Below are positions 10,501 through 20,200 of a stretch of 64,000 nucleotides of DNA, piece by piece. The notes under the pieces are model-generated. The model worked only from the letters and a program-made list of their open reading frames with translations. It was not told where the DNA came from and searched no databases. The stretch's first letter is position 1; each line of letters opens with the position of its first letter. The translations under genes and the position numbers were made by a program. The DNA is from Bacillota bacterium (lineage in GTDB: Bacteria > Bacillota > Clostridia > Acetivibrionales > DSM-1351): the NCBI GenBank assembly GCA_023412275.1, contig JAEYNY010000183.1, positions 1 to 64,000 of the forward strand. The letters are read 5' to 3'.

Positions 10501-10614
10501 GTAATAAAGGCAACTGCGGTCAATAACGACGGGTCCTTGAAAGTAGGTTACACTGCACCAAGAATTGAAGGGGAAGCGGGAGTTATTGCAAGGCACAGGA
10601 ACTTGCAGGAGTAA
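4540..10614 (+). CDS. Hybrid NRPS-PKS, N-terminal part: FAAL-T-C-A-T-KS (frameshifted in KS)
   Basis: ATG at 4540 fits GAGGTGGTG at 4525-4533; an in-frame GTG at 4528 overlaps that site and is less likely. Domains in order: fatty-acyl-AMP ligase (1-560; SSGSTGDPKG near 170, YGLAEGT, TGD near 430), carrier domain with GGDSLK (Ser ~612), condensation domain with HHIVFDG (~804), adenylation domain (1124-1620), carrier with GGHSLL (~1635-1707) and the start of a ketosynthase (~1730 on) including catalytic Cys in TACSSS (base 10237). The A-domain pocket reads as D-I-L-Q-C-G-V-I-W-K by eye, close to glycine codes. The frame terminates at 10614 inside the KS, before both catalytic His residues, which follow in the -1 frame. 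The protein would activate a fatty acid, join it to glycine and pass it to polyketide extension. Confidence 0.9.
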   Translation: MYAFKTLIDLIVTRQDEKSKGITFILSETEEHFVSYGELYQGARALLYSLQASGFKKGDEVIFQIDNNRQFMFAFWACILGGMIPVPVTTGTNDEHKLKLFKIWDILKNPKMLASDDFFARLKIFGDKNGLSQQVDIMQTRTLSLENLAKTDCLGEIEKAEENDIAFIQFSSGSTGDPKGVIITHRNVLYDIGSVIRWVNINSEDSGLNWMPLTHDMGLIGTHIKDVIACINQYNIETQLFIRHPSLWIQKASEHKVTLLYSPNFGYKHFLTFFKPEVKKDWDLSKVRLIYNGAEPISYELCDEFLEKLSLYGLKRNSMYTVYGLAEGTIAVTFPRLGDEMRFITLDRNYLNIGDSVREVGKDDARGCSFADEGYPIYDCYVRICDIANNDMGENKIGYICISGANVTSGYYNNEEATRKAITQDGWLNTGDLGFMRDGRLVITGRAKDVIFVKGQNYYSHDIERIAQEAEGIDLGKIVAVGAFNEKIKSDELILFVLFKMKADKFTGTVRILKKLISERMGIEVSQVIPIKSIPKTTSGKVQRYKLRESYINGEFDTIKNEIEFLLKSEAESRPIDLPQNEIQAKLVRIWQEVLGVNKIGIKDNFFELGGDSLKITQTISRIREEFGAELEQTLLFENPVLDVLAEIVEKSDKIADDENRIQRLQEKGALPLSYAQQRIWFLDRLNENSSQYMLYSGLNIKGTLNYDVLLKSFNTIIERHESLRTSFFEEDGLPVQTIVDGVGIELPFISLVEKPLENRRQEAMVLAKEEISYPFDLSKAPLIRGKLLQIEKDEYILILAAHHIVFDGWSFKILLKELEILYNSYLQNENYVLPELKISYSDYACWQIDRYKENSIQKQLVYWKEKLGGKLPVLELPFSKQRPTVQTYKGSNFRCSLSDELSRKLKKGAEQEGATLYMILLAAFKVLLFKYTGQEDIIIGSPVANRNRSELEPLIGFFTNNLVIRTAFNGNSSFRELLRNVRNVTLEAYSNQDVPFEKIVEELNLERDMSRNPLFQMFFSLQDTPVRSASLSGMSISSIDIEGDTARFDLSVDINDSGSGLEVNFEFNTDLFDEDSIKRMAGHYTYLLENLTANFETQIKKFDILSSEESKTLLEGWNNTRVDFESDLWIRLFENKVSNNPRAIAVVKGDRQLSYGDLDTRANQLANYLVSLGVGPETIVGIYMERSIDMLTALVGVHKSGGAYLPMDPVFPKDRLEFMLDNAQVPIILTDSIIKDTLPLNKAKIICISEQWKEISEQSTEKPENRATLDNLAYVIYTSGSTGNPKGVQIEHRALTNFLLSMGTSTNICEKDRLLAVTTLSFDIAGLEMLLPLVTGASVVIAGRDEVIDGEKLISLMDKHNISIMQATPATWRMLVEAHWQGSSKLKILCGGEALPRDLANELMDRCSCMWNVYGPTETTIWSTMMRMDSNVGPVSIGKPISNTTVYILDNEMKPTPVGVPGELYIGGAGLARGYLKLPELTREKFISNPFSSQEGSKLYKTGDIVRFMPDGNIEFVGRGDHQVKIRGFRIELGEIETLLNKNPLISQSVVVCKEIFTGEKALIAYVIPKTKETDTVSLRAYLRESLPDYMIPSYFVKLDSFPMTPNNKIDRKALPIPEKSAYGANSHMIQPSNEVQKTVADIWKEVLGRETIGLNENFFDLGGHSLLLAKVRSKISKTMNIDLQVMDLFKYPTVNTLSEYLEQRLGKKIAVIDNKKSMTKTTSSQSNDIAVIGMSARVPGAKSIDEFWSNLCQGKESITRFSDQEIIAEGIAPELLKKPEYVKAWGVLEDADKFDAQFFGFNPREAEILDPQQRIFLEEAWKALEDAGCDSERFSGAIGTFASVGMNTYIKNLTEDNEIGNVANNYQIMINNDKDFLATRVAYKLNLEGPGLTVQTACSSSMVAVHLACRSLLNKECDMALAGGVSIRLPQKTGYMYQEGMILSPDGHCRAFDEKAKGTVGGNGAGVVVLKRLEEAIEQGDNICAVIKATAVNNDGSLKVGYTAPRIEGEAGVIARHRNLQE

Positions 10615-13600
10615 GTCCCGAAACCATTACATATATTGAAGCTCACGGAACTGGGACACCAATGGGAGACCCTATTGAAATAGAAGCACTGGAAAAGGTG
10701 TTCAGTGAAAATACTGACAAGAAAAAGTATTGTGCAGTTGGTTCGGTCAAAACAAATATAGGTCACCTGGATGCAGCATCAGGGGTAATAGGCCTTATAA
10801 AAACAGTTCTTGCAATTAAGAACGGGAAAATACCACCAAGTCTCAATTTTGATAAACCTAATCCTAAGTGTAATTTTGAAAACGGACATTTCTATGTAAA
10901 CGCAAAACTCTCCGAATGGAAAACTGATGGGATGCCTCGAAGAGCAGGGGTAAGCTCATTTGGAATCGGAGGTACAAATGCACATGCAGTTCTGGAAGAA
11001 GCACCGGTAAAAAGAAAAGTAACTTCTGAAAATGCAAGGCATTTATTGATATTTTCAGCTAAAACCCCAAGTGCATTAAAGAGCATGACTTCAAACTTTG
11101 CATTACATTTAAAAGAAAATCCTGTCATAGATATGAACGATGTGTCATACACATTGAAGCTTGGACGCAGAGAGTTTGAGTACAGGTGCTTTATTGTTTG
11201 CAATACAAGAGAAGAGGCAATAGAAGCAATAGAAAAAGATAATTTGATATATGAAAACACTGTGAAAAGTGACAAGAGCTATACTGCGACAAGCTTAAAG
11301 GAATACACAGAAGAAGAATTAGGGATTTTCTGGCTGCAGGGTGAAAAAATAGATTGGATTAGCTTATATGAAGGACAGGTTAGACACAAGATTAATCTTC
11401 CGGCATATCCCTTTGAAGGACAATCTTTCTGGGCAAAATCCAAAAAAGCTGGCAGGAAGGATATTAATGATTATTTTTACACACCGTTTTGGAAACAGAC
11501 AGTTTACAATATTCCATCAGAGCTGACACTGCCTGAAAATAAGAAAACCATACTAGTATTGGCTAAAGAAAGTAACTTTGAAAATAAATTTGTACAGCTT
11601 TTAAAAGAATCAGGGGCCAATGTCATTGAGGCTAATCCAAAACAGCAGCAGGACTATGATACATTGCTATCAGAAATGAAAAATCAAGGCAACGTACCGG
11701 ACAGAATTATTAATATGCTTGGCATTTCAAATGAAAACCGAGGCAAGGGCCTTTTCTACAGTATGCTGTTCCTTGCAAAAGCATTGGGAAAGCAGGAGTT
11801 AAAAAAAGAAATAACTACTATTGTTCTCACAAACGGTATGCAAAAGATATTCGGCGAATCCGTGCTGTATCCTGAAAAAGCTTTGGTACTGGGCCCTTGT
11901 AGAGTAATTCCGAGAGAATATGAAAATATCAAGTGCAGAAGCGTGGATTTTATGCTTTGTGAAGAGGGCAGTCCATCTGAAAGTGAGCTGTTGGAACAAC
12001 TTTTATATGAAGTTTATAGTGATTCGGAAGACACCACGGTAGCGTACAGAGGAGAAAGCCGCTTAATTCAAAGCTTTGACAAAATGGAAAGTCAAGATAC
12101 ACAAAAGCCTGTACTTCAGATAAAAAATAAAGGAACTTATATCATAACAGGCGGATTGGGTGGAATCGGACTGGTTCTGGCAGAATACCTTGCCGAGAAG
12201 GAAAAAGTAAATCTTGTCCTTGTGGGACGATCTTCATTCCCTGAAACGGATAAGTGGGATGAATGGTTAGATAATAAGGGAAGTACTGACAAAATTTCCA
12301 TAAAAATAAGAACTTTAAAGAATATAAGAGAACTTGGGTCAGAAATTCTCATTTGCCGTGGAAATGTAGACAATATGGAAGAAATGACAAGAGTACTCCA
12401 GCAGGTTCAGGATCACTTTGGCAAAATCCACGGAGTAATTCATGCAGCCGGAAATCCCGGGGGAGGCATGATTCAGATAAAGGAAGAAAGCTTTGTTGAA
12501 AATGTATTTTCACCAAAGGTCACCGGGACACAAGTGTTATATGAAGTATTAAAGGACTGCAAGCCGGACTTCTTTATTATGAGTTCATCTCTTAACTCCA
12601 TAACAGGAGGTTTCGGACAAGCAGACTACAGTGCCGCGAATAATTTCATGGACGCATTTGCAACTGCCCATGATTCAAGACATGGAACACGCTTTGTATC
12701 AATAAACTGGGATAGATGGCCCGGAATAGGTATGGCCACAGGCAATAAAAAATCTATTCATCCGTTGCTGGATAGAAAAATCTCCGAATCCCCGGATCAA
12801 GTGGTATATTTATCACGGTTTAATCCTAAAAAGGACTGGGTGTTGAGTGAACACCTTGTAATGGGAATCCCTACAATAGCGGGGACTACATATATTGAAA
12901 TGGCTAGAGCTGCTTTTGCAGATATTAATGGAGATAAACCTGTTGAATTTTCAGATGTGACCTTTTTAACTCCAATGGCGGTAAGGGAGAATGAAGAACA
13001 GGACGTTTTGACAATATTGAAAAGAAACGGTGGACATTATGAATTCAAAATATTTAGCAGACTCAATTCAAATGTGGAAGAAAACCCATGGAGAGAACAT
13101 GCAAAGGGAAAAATTGCAGATGCAATTGAACCGGAATATAAACAGACTGATATTTCTGAATCAGCAGACATATTTAATGAAGAAAAATTTGATTACATTA
13201 AAAAAGATATTAAAGAATTTATAACTTTCGGGAGCAGGTGGAAGACACTGAAAAGGCTTGGATTCCACGGTACAAAAGGATTTGCAGAGATAGAACTGGC
13301 CCCGGAATTTATAGATGATTTAAAGCACTTTAATATACATCCTTCTCTTTTGGATGTTGCTACCGGTTCGGTAAGGCTGGCATCCAAAAGAAATTTTCTT
13401 CCTGTTTCATACGAGAAGATAATTGTAAAACAAAGACTGCCTGAAAAAATTTATGCAAATATAACATTCAGAGACGGATACGATGCACCCAATGAAATAA
13501 TAACCTGTGATATTGATGTATTGGATGAAAAAGGTGTTCAGCTCATTGAAATAAAGAATTTTTCCATGAGGCAAATTACAGACGAGAATAGTGAAAACAT

Positions 13601-14243
13601 TAAAAACAGAAACAGGAACTTAAATTCCTTTACCCAAGACACCAAAGTCTATAACAGCTTAATTAGCAGTTCAAATAACGTCAATATTATGGATTCGGGA
13701 CTGACGGTGGCAGAAGGCAGAAAGGTATTTGAAAAAATACTGTCAGGCCAGTATTTTAACAATCAGGTTATTGTATCAATAAAAGAAATTAAAGAGGCTA
13801 TTGCAAACGCAGGTTATATAAATAAAAAAGTCAACACTGTTGCTGAAAAGGACGAACAAAAAACATTACATCCAAGACCTGACCTTCCCAATGCCTATTC
13901 GCTACCTAAAAGCGAGGCTGAAAAAAGGCTTGTTCCTGTATGGCAAAACCTTCTTGGAATAGAGGGGGTAGGAATTCACGATGAGTTTTTTGCACTGGGT
14001 GGAGATTCTCTTCTCTTGGTACAGCTACATACAAAAATAAAAGAAATATTTCCGACAGATTTAGCCGTTGTAGATTTATATAAATACAATACAATAGCAC
14101 TTCTGGCCTCAAAGCTTGAGGGTGAAAATCAGAAGGAAGAAAAGCCAAGCTTTAAACGCATAAATGAAAGGGTCAGCAAACAGCAGGAAAGATTGAAGCA
14201 AAAAAAACAAAGGATGATGATACAGAGGGGGGAGAATCATTAA
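10590..14243 (+). CDS. Hybrid NRPS-PKS, continuation: KS(C-term)-KR-DH-T (displaced frame)
   Basis: This frame continues the ketosynthase of the preceding ORF without an initiation signal at the junction. It supplies AHGTGT (His codon 10644), NIGH (about 10760) and the KS end GIGGTNAH. After the KS there is only a linker (NLPAYPFEGQSFW) and no acyltransferase, so the module needs an AT in trans. Then come a ketoreductase (GGLGGIG at ~12150, S...Y-x-x-x-N in QADYSAANN) and a dehydratase hot-dog pair with His in EHLVMG and Asp in HPSLLD. A carrier with GGDSLL follows (Ser codon 14007). No enoylreductase is seen, so the extension would give an alpha,beta-unsaturated unit. The first ATG in this frame is at 10662, inside the KS core, so independent translation would not restore a KS. 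Its stop overlaps the next start (TAATG). Confidence 0.85.
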   Translation, partial: KAQELAGVSPETITYIEAHGTGTPMGDPIEIEALEKVFSENTDKKKYCAVGSVKTNIGHLDAASGVIGLIKTVLAIKNGKIPPSLNFDKPNPKCNFENGHFYVNAKLSEWKTDGMPRRAGVSSFGIGGTNAHAVLEEAPVKRKVTSENARHLLIFSAKTPSALKSMTSNFALHLKENPVIDMNDVSYTLKLGRREFEYRCFIVCNTREEAIEAIEKDNLIYENTVKSDKSYTATSLKEYTEEELGIFWLQGEKIDWISLYEGQVRHKINLPAYPFEGQSFWAKSKKAGRKDINDYFYTPFWKQTVYNIPSELTLPENKKTILVLAKESNFENKFVQLLKESGANVIEANPKQQQDYDTLLSEMKNQGNVPDRIINMLGISNENRGKGLFYSMLFLAKALGKQELKKEITTIVLTNGMQKIFGESVLYPEKALVLGPCRVIPREYENIKCRSVDFMLCEEGSPSESELLEQLLYEVYSDSEDTTVAYRGESRLIQSFDKMESQDTQKPVLQIKNKGTYIITGGLGGIGLVLAEYLAEKEKVNLVLVGRSSFPETDKWDEWLDNKGSTDKISIKIRTLKNIRELGSEILICRGNVDNMEEMTRVLQQVQDHFGKIHGVIHAAGNPGGGMIQIKEESFVENVFSPKVTGTQVLYEVLKDCKPDFFIMSSSLNSITGGFGQADYSAANNFMDAFATAHDSRHGTRFVSINWDRWPGIGMATGNKKSIHPLLDRKISESPDQVVYLSRFNPKKDWVLSEHLVMGIPTIAGTTYIEMARAAFADINGDKPVEFSDVTFLTPMAVRENEEQDVLTILKRNGGHYEFKIFSRLNSNVEENPWREHAKGKIADAIEPEYKQTDISESADIFNEEKFDYIKKDIKEFITFGSRWKTLKRLGFHGTKGFAEIELAPEFIDDLKHFNIHPSLLDVATGSVRLASKRNFLPVSYEKIIVKQRLPEKIYANITFRDGYDAPNEIITCDIDVLDEKGVQLIEIKNFSMRQITDENSENIKNRNRNLNSFTQDTKVYNSLISSSNNVNIMDSGLTVAEGRKVFEKILSGQYFNNQVIVSIKEIKEAIANAGYINKKVNTVAEKDEQKTLHPRPDLPNAYSLPKSEAEKRLVPVWQNLLGIEGVGIHDEFFALGGDSLLLVQLHTKIKEIFPTDLAVVDLYKYNTIALLASKLEGENQKEEKPSFKRINERVSKQQERLKQKKQRMMIQRGENH

Positions 14244-17242
14244 TGAGTAATTTTGAAGAAAACGGTTCCCTGGACGGTGCAATAGCCATAATAGGTATGG
14301 CAGGCCGTTTCCCGGGTGCTACTAATACTGATGAGTTCTGGGAGAATCTTTATAATGGTGTAGAGTCTGTGAAATTTTTTAAACACGATGAATTGATAAA
14401 GATGGGTATTGACGAACATCTGTTGGATAATCCCAAATATGTTGCGGCTGATGCTATTCTAGACGGAATGGACATGTTTGACGCCGAGTTTTTTGATTAT
14501 TCAGCAAGAGAAGCCGAAATTATGGATCCACAGCACCGCTTGTTTTTAGAGAGTGCATGGGAGGTACTTGAAAGTGCCGGATATAATTCCGAGCTGTATG
14601 ACGGACGAATCGCAGTATATGCAAGTGCAAACCTAAGCGGATACATGGTAAGAAACCTGTATTCCAATCCGGGGTTGGTTGAAAGTCTGGGTTCTTTCAA
14701 GATAATGATAGCAAACGGACAGGATTTCCTTGCAACGAAGGTGTCTTACAAAATGAATCTTATGGGGCCAAGTGTCAATGTTAACACTCTTTGTTCATCA
14801 TCGATGGTAGCAGTTCACTACGCTTGTCAGAGTCTTAACAACTTTGAGTGTGATATCGCTATGGCAGGAGGCGCAAGCTTTCAGGTGTCCAGAAACGAGG
14901 CATTCTTTTATCAGGAAGGTGGCATAGGTTCAGCAGACGGGCATTGCCGTGCTTTTGACTCCAAAGCCAATGGAACGGTAAGCGGAAGCGGACTTGGAAT
15001 TTTAGCATTAAAAAGACTTGAGGATGCAATTGCTGATGGTGATTATATACATGCAATTATAAAAGGAACAGGCATTAATAATGACGGTTCCTCAAAAAAC
15101 AGCTATACGGCTCCAAATGTAGACGGTCAGGCGGAATGTATAGCTGAGGCCATAGAGATGTCTGGAGTTAACCCTGAAACAATTACATATATAGATGGTC
15201 ACGGAACGGGTACAAACCTGGGAGACCCAATTGAAATAGCTGCTCTGACCAAAGCTTTCAGGGCTTATACCGAAAAAAAAGGATTTTGTGCCATAGGTTC
15301 GGCAAAGACCAATATAGGGCATCTTGTAAATGCCGGTGGTCTGGCCAGTATGATAAAAACAGTACTTTCAATGAAACACAGGATAATTCCGGCAAGTCTG
15401 AACTTCGAAGAGCCGAACCCTAAAATAGATTTTGTGAATAGCCCTTTTTATGTAAACAGTGAACTTTCAAAATGGGAAACAGAAGGTTTTCCACTGAGAG
15501 CAGGTGTTAGTTCCTTTGGAATTGGTGGAACTAATACCCATGTTATTCTGGAGGAAGCTCCCTCTACGGAACCATCCGAAGCATCCCAAAGGCCTTACCA
15601 ACTGATTTCACTGTCAGCAAAGACAGAAACAGCACTTGAAAAAATGACACAAAACCTTGTTGAACATATAAAGAAGAATACTGACTTGAATTTGGCTGAC
15701 ATAGCATTTACACAGCATGTAGGCAGAAGAAACTTCAACCACCGTAGAATTATAGTTTGTAAAAATATTGAGGATTTGGAAATGAAATTAAGCAATTCTA
15801 ATTGCGGTAATGTTATCTCACACTTCCAGAAACACAAGGAAAGGCCGGTTGCTTTTATGTTTCCCGGAGATGCAAAATACATAAAAGAGTGCGGTGAATT
15901 GTACAGGACGGAAGAAAAGTTCAGAAATACAGTGGATTACTGTGCAGAGCTTTTATTGTCAATAATGGGTACCGATATCAGAGATTTACTTGATTCAGAC
16001 AGGAACGGTAATGAAAATAGCATCATCGAAAGGTCAGTAGCTTTTGTTGCACAGTATTCAATGGCAAAACTCCTACAAGAATCAGGTTTGAAACCTGAAA
16101 GCATGATAGGGGAAGGCACGGGAGAATATGTTGCCGCATGTATTTCAGAAGTTCTGAGCCTTGAAGATGTCTTGAAAATTACTGCTTGTGAAGATAAGGA
16201 TTTTCCGGGGATTCTCTCGGAAATCAGCTTAAATGTACCTCAAATTCCCTTTGTATCCTCCGTGAGTGGGAAATGGATTGAGGATTCCTCGGCTACAAGT
16301 ACAGATTACTGGTTGAAACAGCGTAACAGCAGCTTATCAGCCCAAGGCTTGGAGGAAATTCTGTCTAATGATGAAAGGATTTTTGTTGAAATCGGCAACG
16401 GGAAAAGGTTCTTGTCGGAAGCCGGAACTTCTTTGATTGCAGCTCAGGTTGAAAACAAAAGTTCTTCCGAGGCATTTATGGAATGTATGGGAAGGATTTG
16501 GGTTTACGGAGGAAAAGTTGACTGGAATAAATTTTATGAAGAAGAAAAGAGACACCGTATTCCACTCCCCACATATCCATTTGAAAGGCAGCGATATTGG
16601 ATTGAACCGGGGGCAAGAAATGATAACAAGAAGGAGCAGGAAATCCCGGTTACTGATAAATCCGAAATAGATGACAAGTTGCTTGCTGAATCCAGTAAGG
16701 CAAGCATTGCCGTCTCCATAGAGCTAAATGAAAACACATTCGGCTCAGAAACACATGCCCCAAAGATAAAACAAATAGAAGAAATGCTTTTGTTCAAGGA
16801 AAAACTAGAAAAATTATGCTCTGAATTTGAGGGTAAAATAAACGTTTCACCTCTATTTCTAAAAGGGTCGGAAAAACTTTCAGGAAGTATGGATGAATCC
16901 GAAAAGCTTAGCAAAAGACCTCGTCCGGATTTGGATGTACCTTATGTAGAACCTTCAAGTGAAGTTGAAAAAATAATTGCGGAGCATTGGAAAAAGGTTC
17001 TTGGCTTTGAAAAACTGGGAATACACGACGATTTCTTTGAGCTGGGAGGACATTCGCTGATTGCTGCCGCCGTTGCTTCCGATTTGAGTAAGGTATTCAA
17101 TATACAGATACCAATGACAAAGCTTTTGGAAACTACAACAATAGCCGAGGTTGCAGAAATGATTGAAACCTTCCGTTGGGCTATGCAGGGAGAAGGAGAG
17201 TCGGCAGCTGCTGAAGAGGACATGGAAGGCGGAACAATATAA
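14243..17242 (+). CDS. PKS module: KS - vestigial AT - T
   Basis: A 999-residue single module translationally coupled to the previous gene (TAATG overlap, GGGGGGAG upstream). The ketosynthase (~10-430) is intact, with Cys in TLCSSS, GHGTGT and NIGHL. After a linker, residues ~530-790 resemble an acyltransferase (FMFPGD, later P-x-x-SSVSG and post-AT NRHRIPLPTYPF-like end), but the nucleophile elbow GHSxGE is replaced by GEGTGE. The stretch that should carry the small subdomain and the catalytic His is missing (about 100 residues short). The domain cannot be active as a normal AT. A carrier with GGHSL lies at ~900-985 and the chain ends in an acidic tail rich in E, D and A. No reductive domains are present, so a beta-keto unit is predicted unless modified in trans. 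Confidence 0.9.
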   Translation: MSNFEENGSLDGAIAIIGMAGRFPGATNTDEFWENLYNGVESVKFFKHDELIKMGIDEHLLDNPKYVAADAILDGMDMFDAEFFDYSAREAEIMDPQHRLFLESAWEVLESAGYNSELYDGRIAVYASANLSGYMVRNLYSNPGLVESLGSFKIMIANGQDFLATKVSYKMNLMGPSVNVNTLCSSSMVAVHYACQSLNNFECDIAMAGGASFQVSRNEAFFYQEGGIGSADGHCRAFDSKANGTVSGSGLGILALKRLEDAIADGDYIHAIIKGTGINNDGSSKNSYTAPNVDGQAECIAEAIEMSGVNPETITYIDGHGTGTNLGDPIEIAALTKAFRAYTEKKGFCAIGSAKTNIGHLVNAGGLASMIKTVLSMKHRIIPASLNFEEPNPKIDFVNSPFYVNSELSKWETEGFPLRAGVSSFGIGGTNTHVILEEAPSTEPSEASQRPYQLISLSAKTETALEKMTQNLVEHIKKNTDLNLADIAFTQHVGRRNFNHRRIIVCKNIEDLEMKLSNSNCGNVISHFQKHKERPVAFMFPGDAKYIKECGELYRTEEKFRNTVDYCAELLLSIMGTDIRDLLDSDRNGNENSIIERSVAFVAQYSMAKLLQESGLKPESMIGEGTGEYVAACISEVLSLEDVLKITACEDKDFPGILSEISLNVPQIPFVSSVSGKWIEDSSATSTDYWLKQRNSSLSAQGLEEILSNDERIFVEIGNGKRFLSEAGTSLIAAQVENKSSSEAFMECMGRIWVYGGKVDWNKFYEEEKRHRIPLPTYPFERQRYWIEPGARNDNKKEQEIPVTDKSEIDDKLLAESSKASIAVSIELNENTFGSETHAPKIKQIEEMLLFKEKLEKLCSEFEGKINVSPLFLKGSEKLSGSMDESEKLSKRPRPDLDVPYVEPSSEVEKIIAEHWKKVLGFEKLGIHDDFFELGGHSLIAAAVASDLSKVFNIQIPMTKLLETTTIAEVAEMIETFRWAMQGEGESAAAEEDMEGGTI

Positions 17243-17260
17243 TTTCAGGAGGTGGTTAAA

Positions 17261-20200
17261 GTGTCTGTAATGCAATTTCTGTCAAGACTGCGTAATATGG
17301 GAGTAAATTTATGGTTGGACAAGGATGAATTAAAATATCAGGCTCCAAAAGGAGTAGTAAACAAAACATTACTTTCTGAAATATCTCAAAATAAGCATGA
17401 AATAATAGAATTTCTTAAAAAATTAATAATGGAAGCAAGTTCAAATAATGAACAAATTCCGCAGGCTCCCAGAGACAGCATAACGGAATTTCCACTCTCC
17501 TATTCACAGCAGTCCATGTGGTTTTATGATCAGCTTATAAAGGGAAATCCTGCTTTTAATATACCAAACGCCGTAAAAATTACAGGCAAACTTGACATTG
17601 ATGCAATTGAAAATGCAATAAATGAACTTGTAAGAAGACATGAAGCCCTGAGGACTACCTTCGGAAGTATTGACGGAAATCCCGTTCAGGTGGTAAAAGC
17701 AGAAATAACAGTAGAGCTTTGTAAAACATATCTGGAGAAATCTATTGATGAAGTCCGGATTAAAGACCTTTTAAAAGAGGAAGCAAGGAAGGGCTTTAAT
17801 CTGGAAACAGGCCCCTTATTCCGTTTTCACCTATTTATACTAGGTGAAGAAGAATATGTATTAACTATGGTTATACACCACATAATATCCGATGGTTGGT
17901 CAAATACGGTATTGGTAGGTGAGCTGTTTACCTTATATAAAACCGGTATACAGGGGGCGGGTCAGGTACTGTCCCTGCCTTCGGTACAATTTGCGGATTA
18001 TGCCTACTGGGAAAAAAACAGGCTGCAGGGAGAACTATTGGAAAATTTGCTGGACTACTGGAAAAAGCAGTTGGCAAATACCAGTACACTAAAACTTCCA
18101 CTGGATCGTGAAAGACCTACAGTGCGTGCTTTTGAGGGTGGATATGAACCTATGGTAATATCCCCTGAACTTACAAAAAAAATAAATATAATTTGTAAAA
18201 ATAAAAGTGTTACTCAGTTCATCTTGATTCTTGCTGCATTTAAAACTTTACTTTACAGGTATTCGGGACAGGAGGATATTTGTATTGGTACTGTTGTAGC
18301 AAACAGGAACAGAGCAGAGCTTGAACGTGCAGTGGGATTTTTTATGAATACTCTTGCATTGCGGACCCGGATTGAAGGGGATAGCAGTTTTTCGGAGGTA
18401 CTGGAAAGGGTAAAGAAAACCACCTATGATGCATTTACATATCAGGAACTGCCTTTTGACAAGATGGTGGAGGAGCTGAAGCCTCCCAGAGAGGATGGAG
18501 TAAATCCTTTTTTTCAGGTTATGTTTATATTGCAAAACACTCAAAAAGTGGACTTGGAACTTCCCGGATTAAAAATGCAGCCTCTTGAAATAGAAAGTGG
18601 TATGGCACCATTTGATTTAAGGCTGCAACTTACTGAAACCCAGGAAGGTTTAATGGGAGGGTTTGACTATAACCTTTCAATTTTTGATTCCGCTACTATA
18701 AGAAGTTTGTCAAAGCAATTAGTTAAGACAATAGAATGTATAGTAGAAAATCAGGAGCAAAAAATTACACAGCTTCCGATTTTCACTTCTGAAGAAATTA
18801 AAAACATACATAAGCTAAAAATAGCTGTTGCAGCAACCTTTACAGCTGAGCCTGTTGAAGATTATATAAATTGGTGGTGCAAACAATTCGGCATTAAGAA
18901 TGAAGTGGTTTTTGCACCCTACAATCAGGTATTTCAGCAACTATTAGATGAAACAAGTTTTATTTCTTCAAATGACGGTGTAAATATATTGCTTATTCGT
19001 TTTGAGGATTGGCTAAGAAACGATATGTCATACGATGCTGAACAGATTAGAAAGCTTGAAGAGAACTATAGCTATCTTTTAAGTATTTTGAAATCAAAAA
19101 CAAAAATTACACCTTATTTTGTTGGTGTGTTTCCTGTGTGTGGATATTCAAATATCAGTCAAAAAGTCTATGAATACATAGAGGATATGAACAACATATG
19201 GAAATTGACTTTAGAGGATATGGAAAATGTATATGTAATGGACTTCGAAAATCTCGATGAACAGTTTACTATTGATACAGTGTTTGATCCTCTAAAAGAT
19301 ACTGAAGCACACATGCCTTTTAGTGATATGTATTTCGCTGCTTTAGGAACATTTGCTGCCAGAAAGGTATGTGCATGGAGAAAGCAGAATTTCAAGGTTA
19401 TAGTTCTTGATTGTGACAATACCCTATGGAAAGGTGTATGCGGAGAAGAAGGATCACAAGGGGTTATAATAAGTGAACCCTTTATGAGATTACAGGAGTT
19501 TATGCTGGATTGTTACAGAGAAGGTATACTTCTGGCTCTTTGCAGTAAAAACAATGAAGCAGATGTATGGGATGTATTTGATAATAACAAGGGAATGTTG
19601 CTTAAGAAGGAGCATTTTGTATCATGGAGAATAAACTGGCAGTCAAAAGCCGACAACATAAGGGAAATTGCCCATGAGCTAAATCTTGGAATTGACAGCT
19701 TTATTTTTATAGACGATAGTCCTGTGGAGTGCAGTGAGGTAATGATGAAACTGCCGGAGGTGTTAACACTTAACTTGCCTGAAGAAGTGGAACAAATACC
19801 TGGATATCTACAGCATGTGTGGGCCTTTGACAGATTCAAGGTTACCGCAGAGGATGCCCAGAGAACACAAATGTATATTGCCGAGAAGGAAAGAAAGCAA
19901 ATGCAGGAAAGTGTTCAGTCTCTGGATGGTTTTATAAAAGGCCTTGAACTTAAGATGAGTATGAACCCAATAGAGGATTCACAATATATGAGAGCGGCCC
20001 AACTGACTCATAGAACCAATCAGTTTAATCTTAGCACTATAAGAAGAACGGAGGAGGAACTGCGGCTGCTGACAAGTTTGCCGGGTTACAAATGCCATGT
20101 AATAGAGGTAAGCGACAGATTCGGTGAATACGGACTTGTAGGTGTGGTAATATCAAAGGAAAACGGCGACAAGCTGTTGATAGACACATTTCTACTGAGT

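Noticed and set aside
10585..10614. Programmed ribosomal frameshift in the ketosynthase
   Set aside because: No slippery heptamer or downstream stimulatory structure is evident; a missing base is a simpler explanation.
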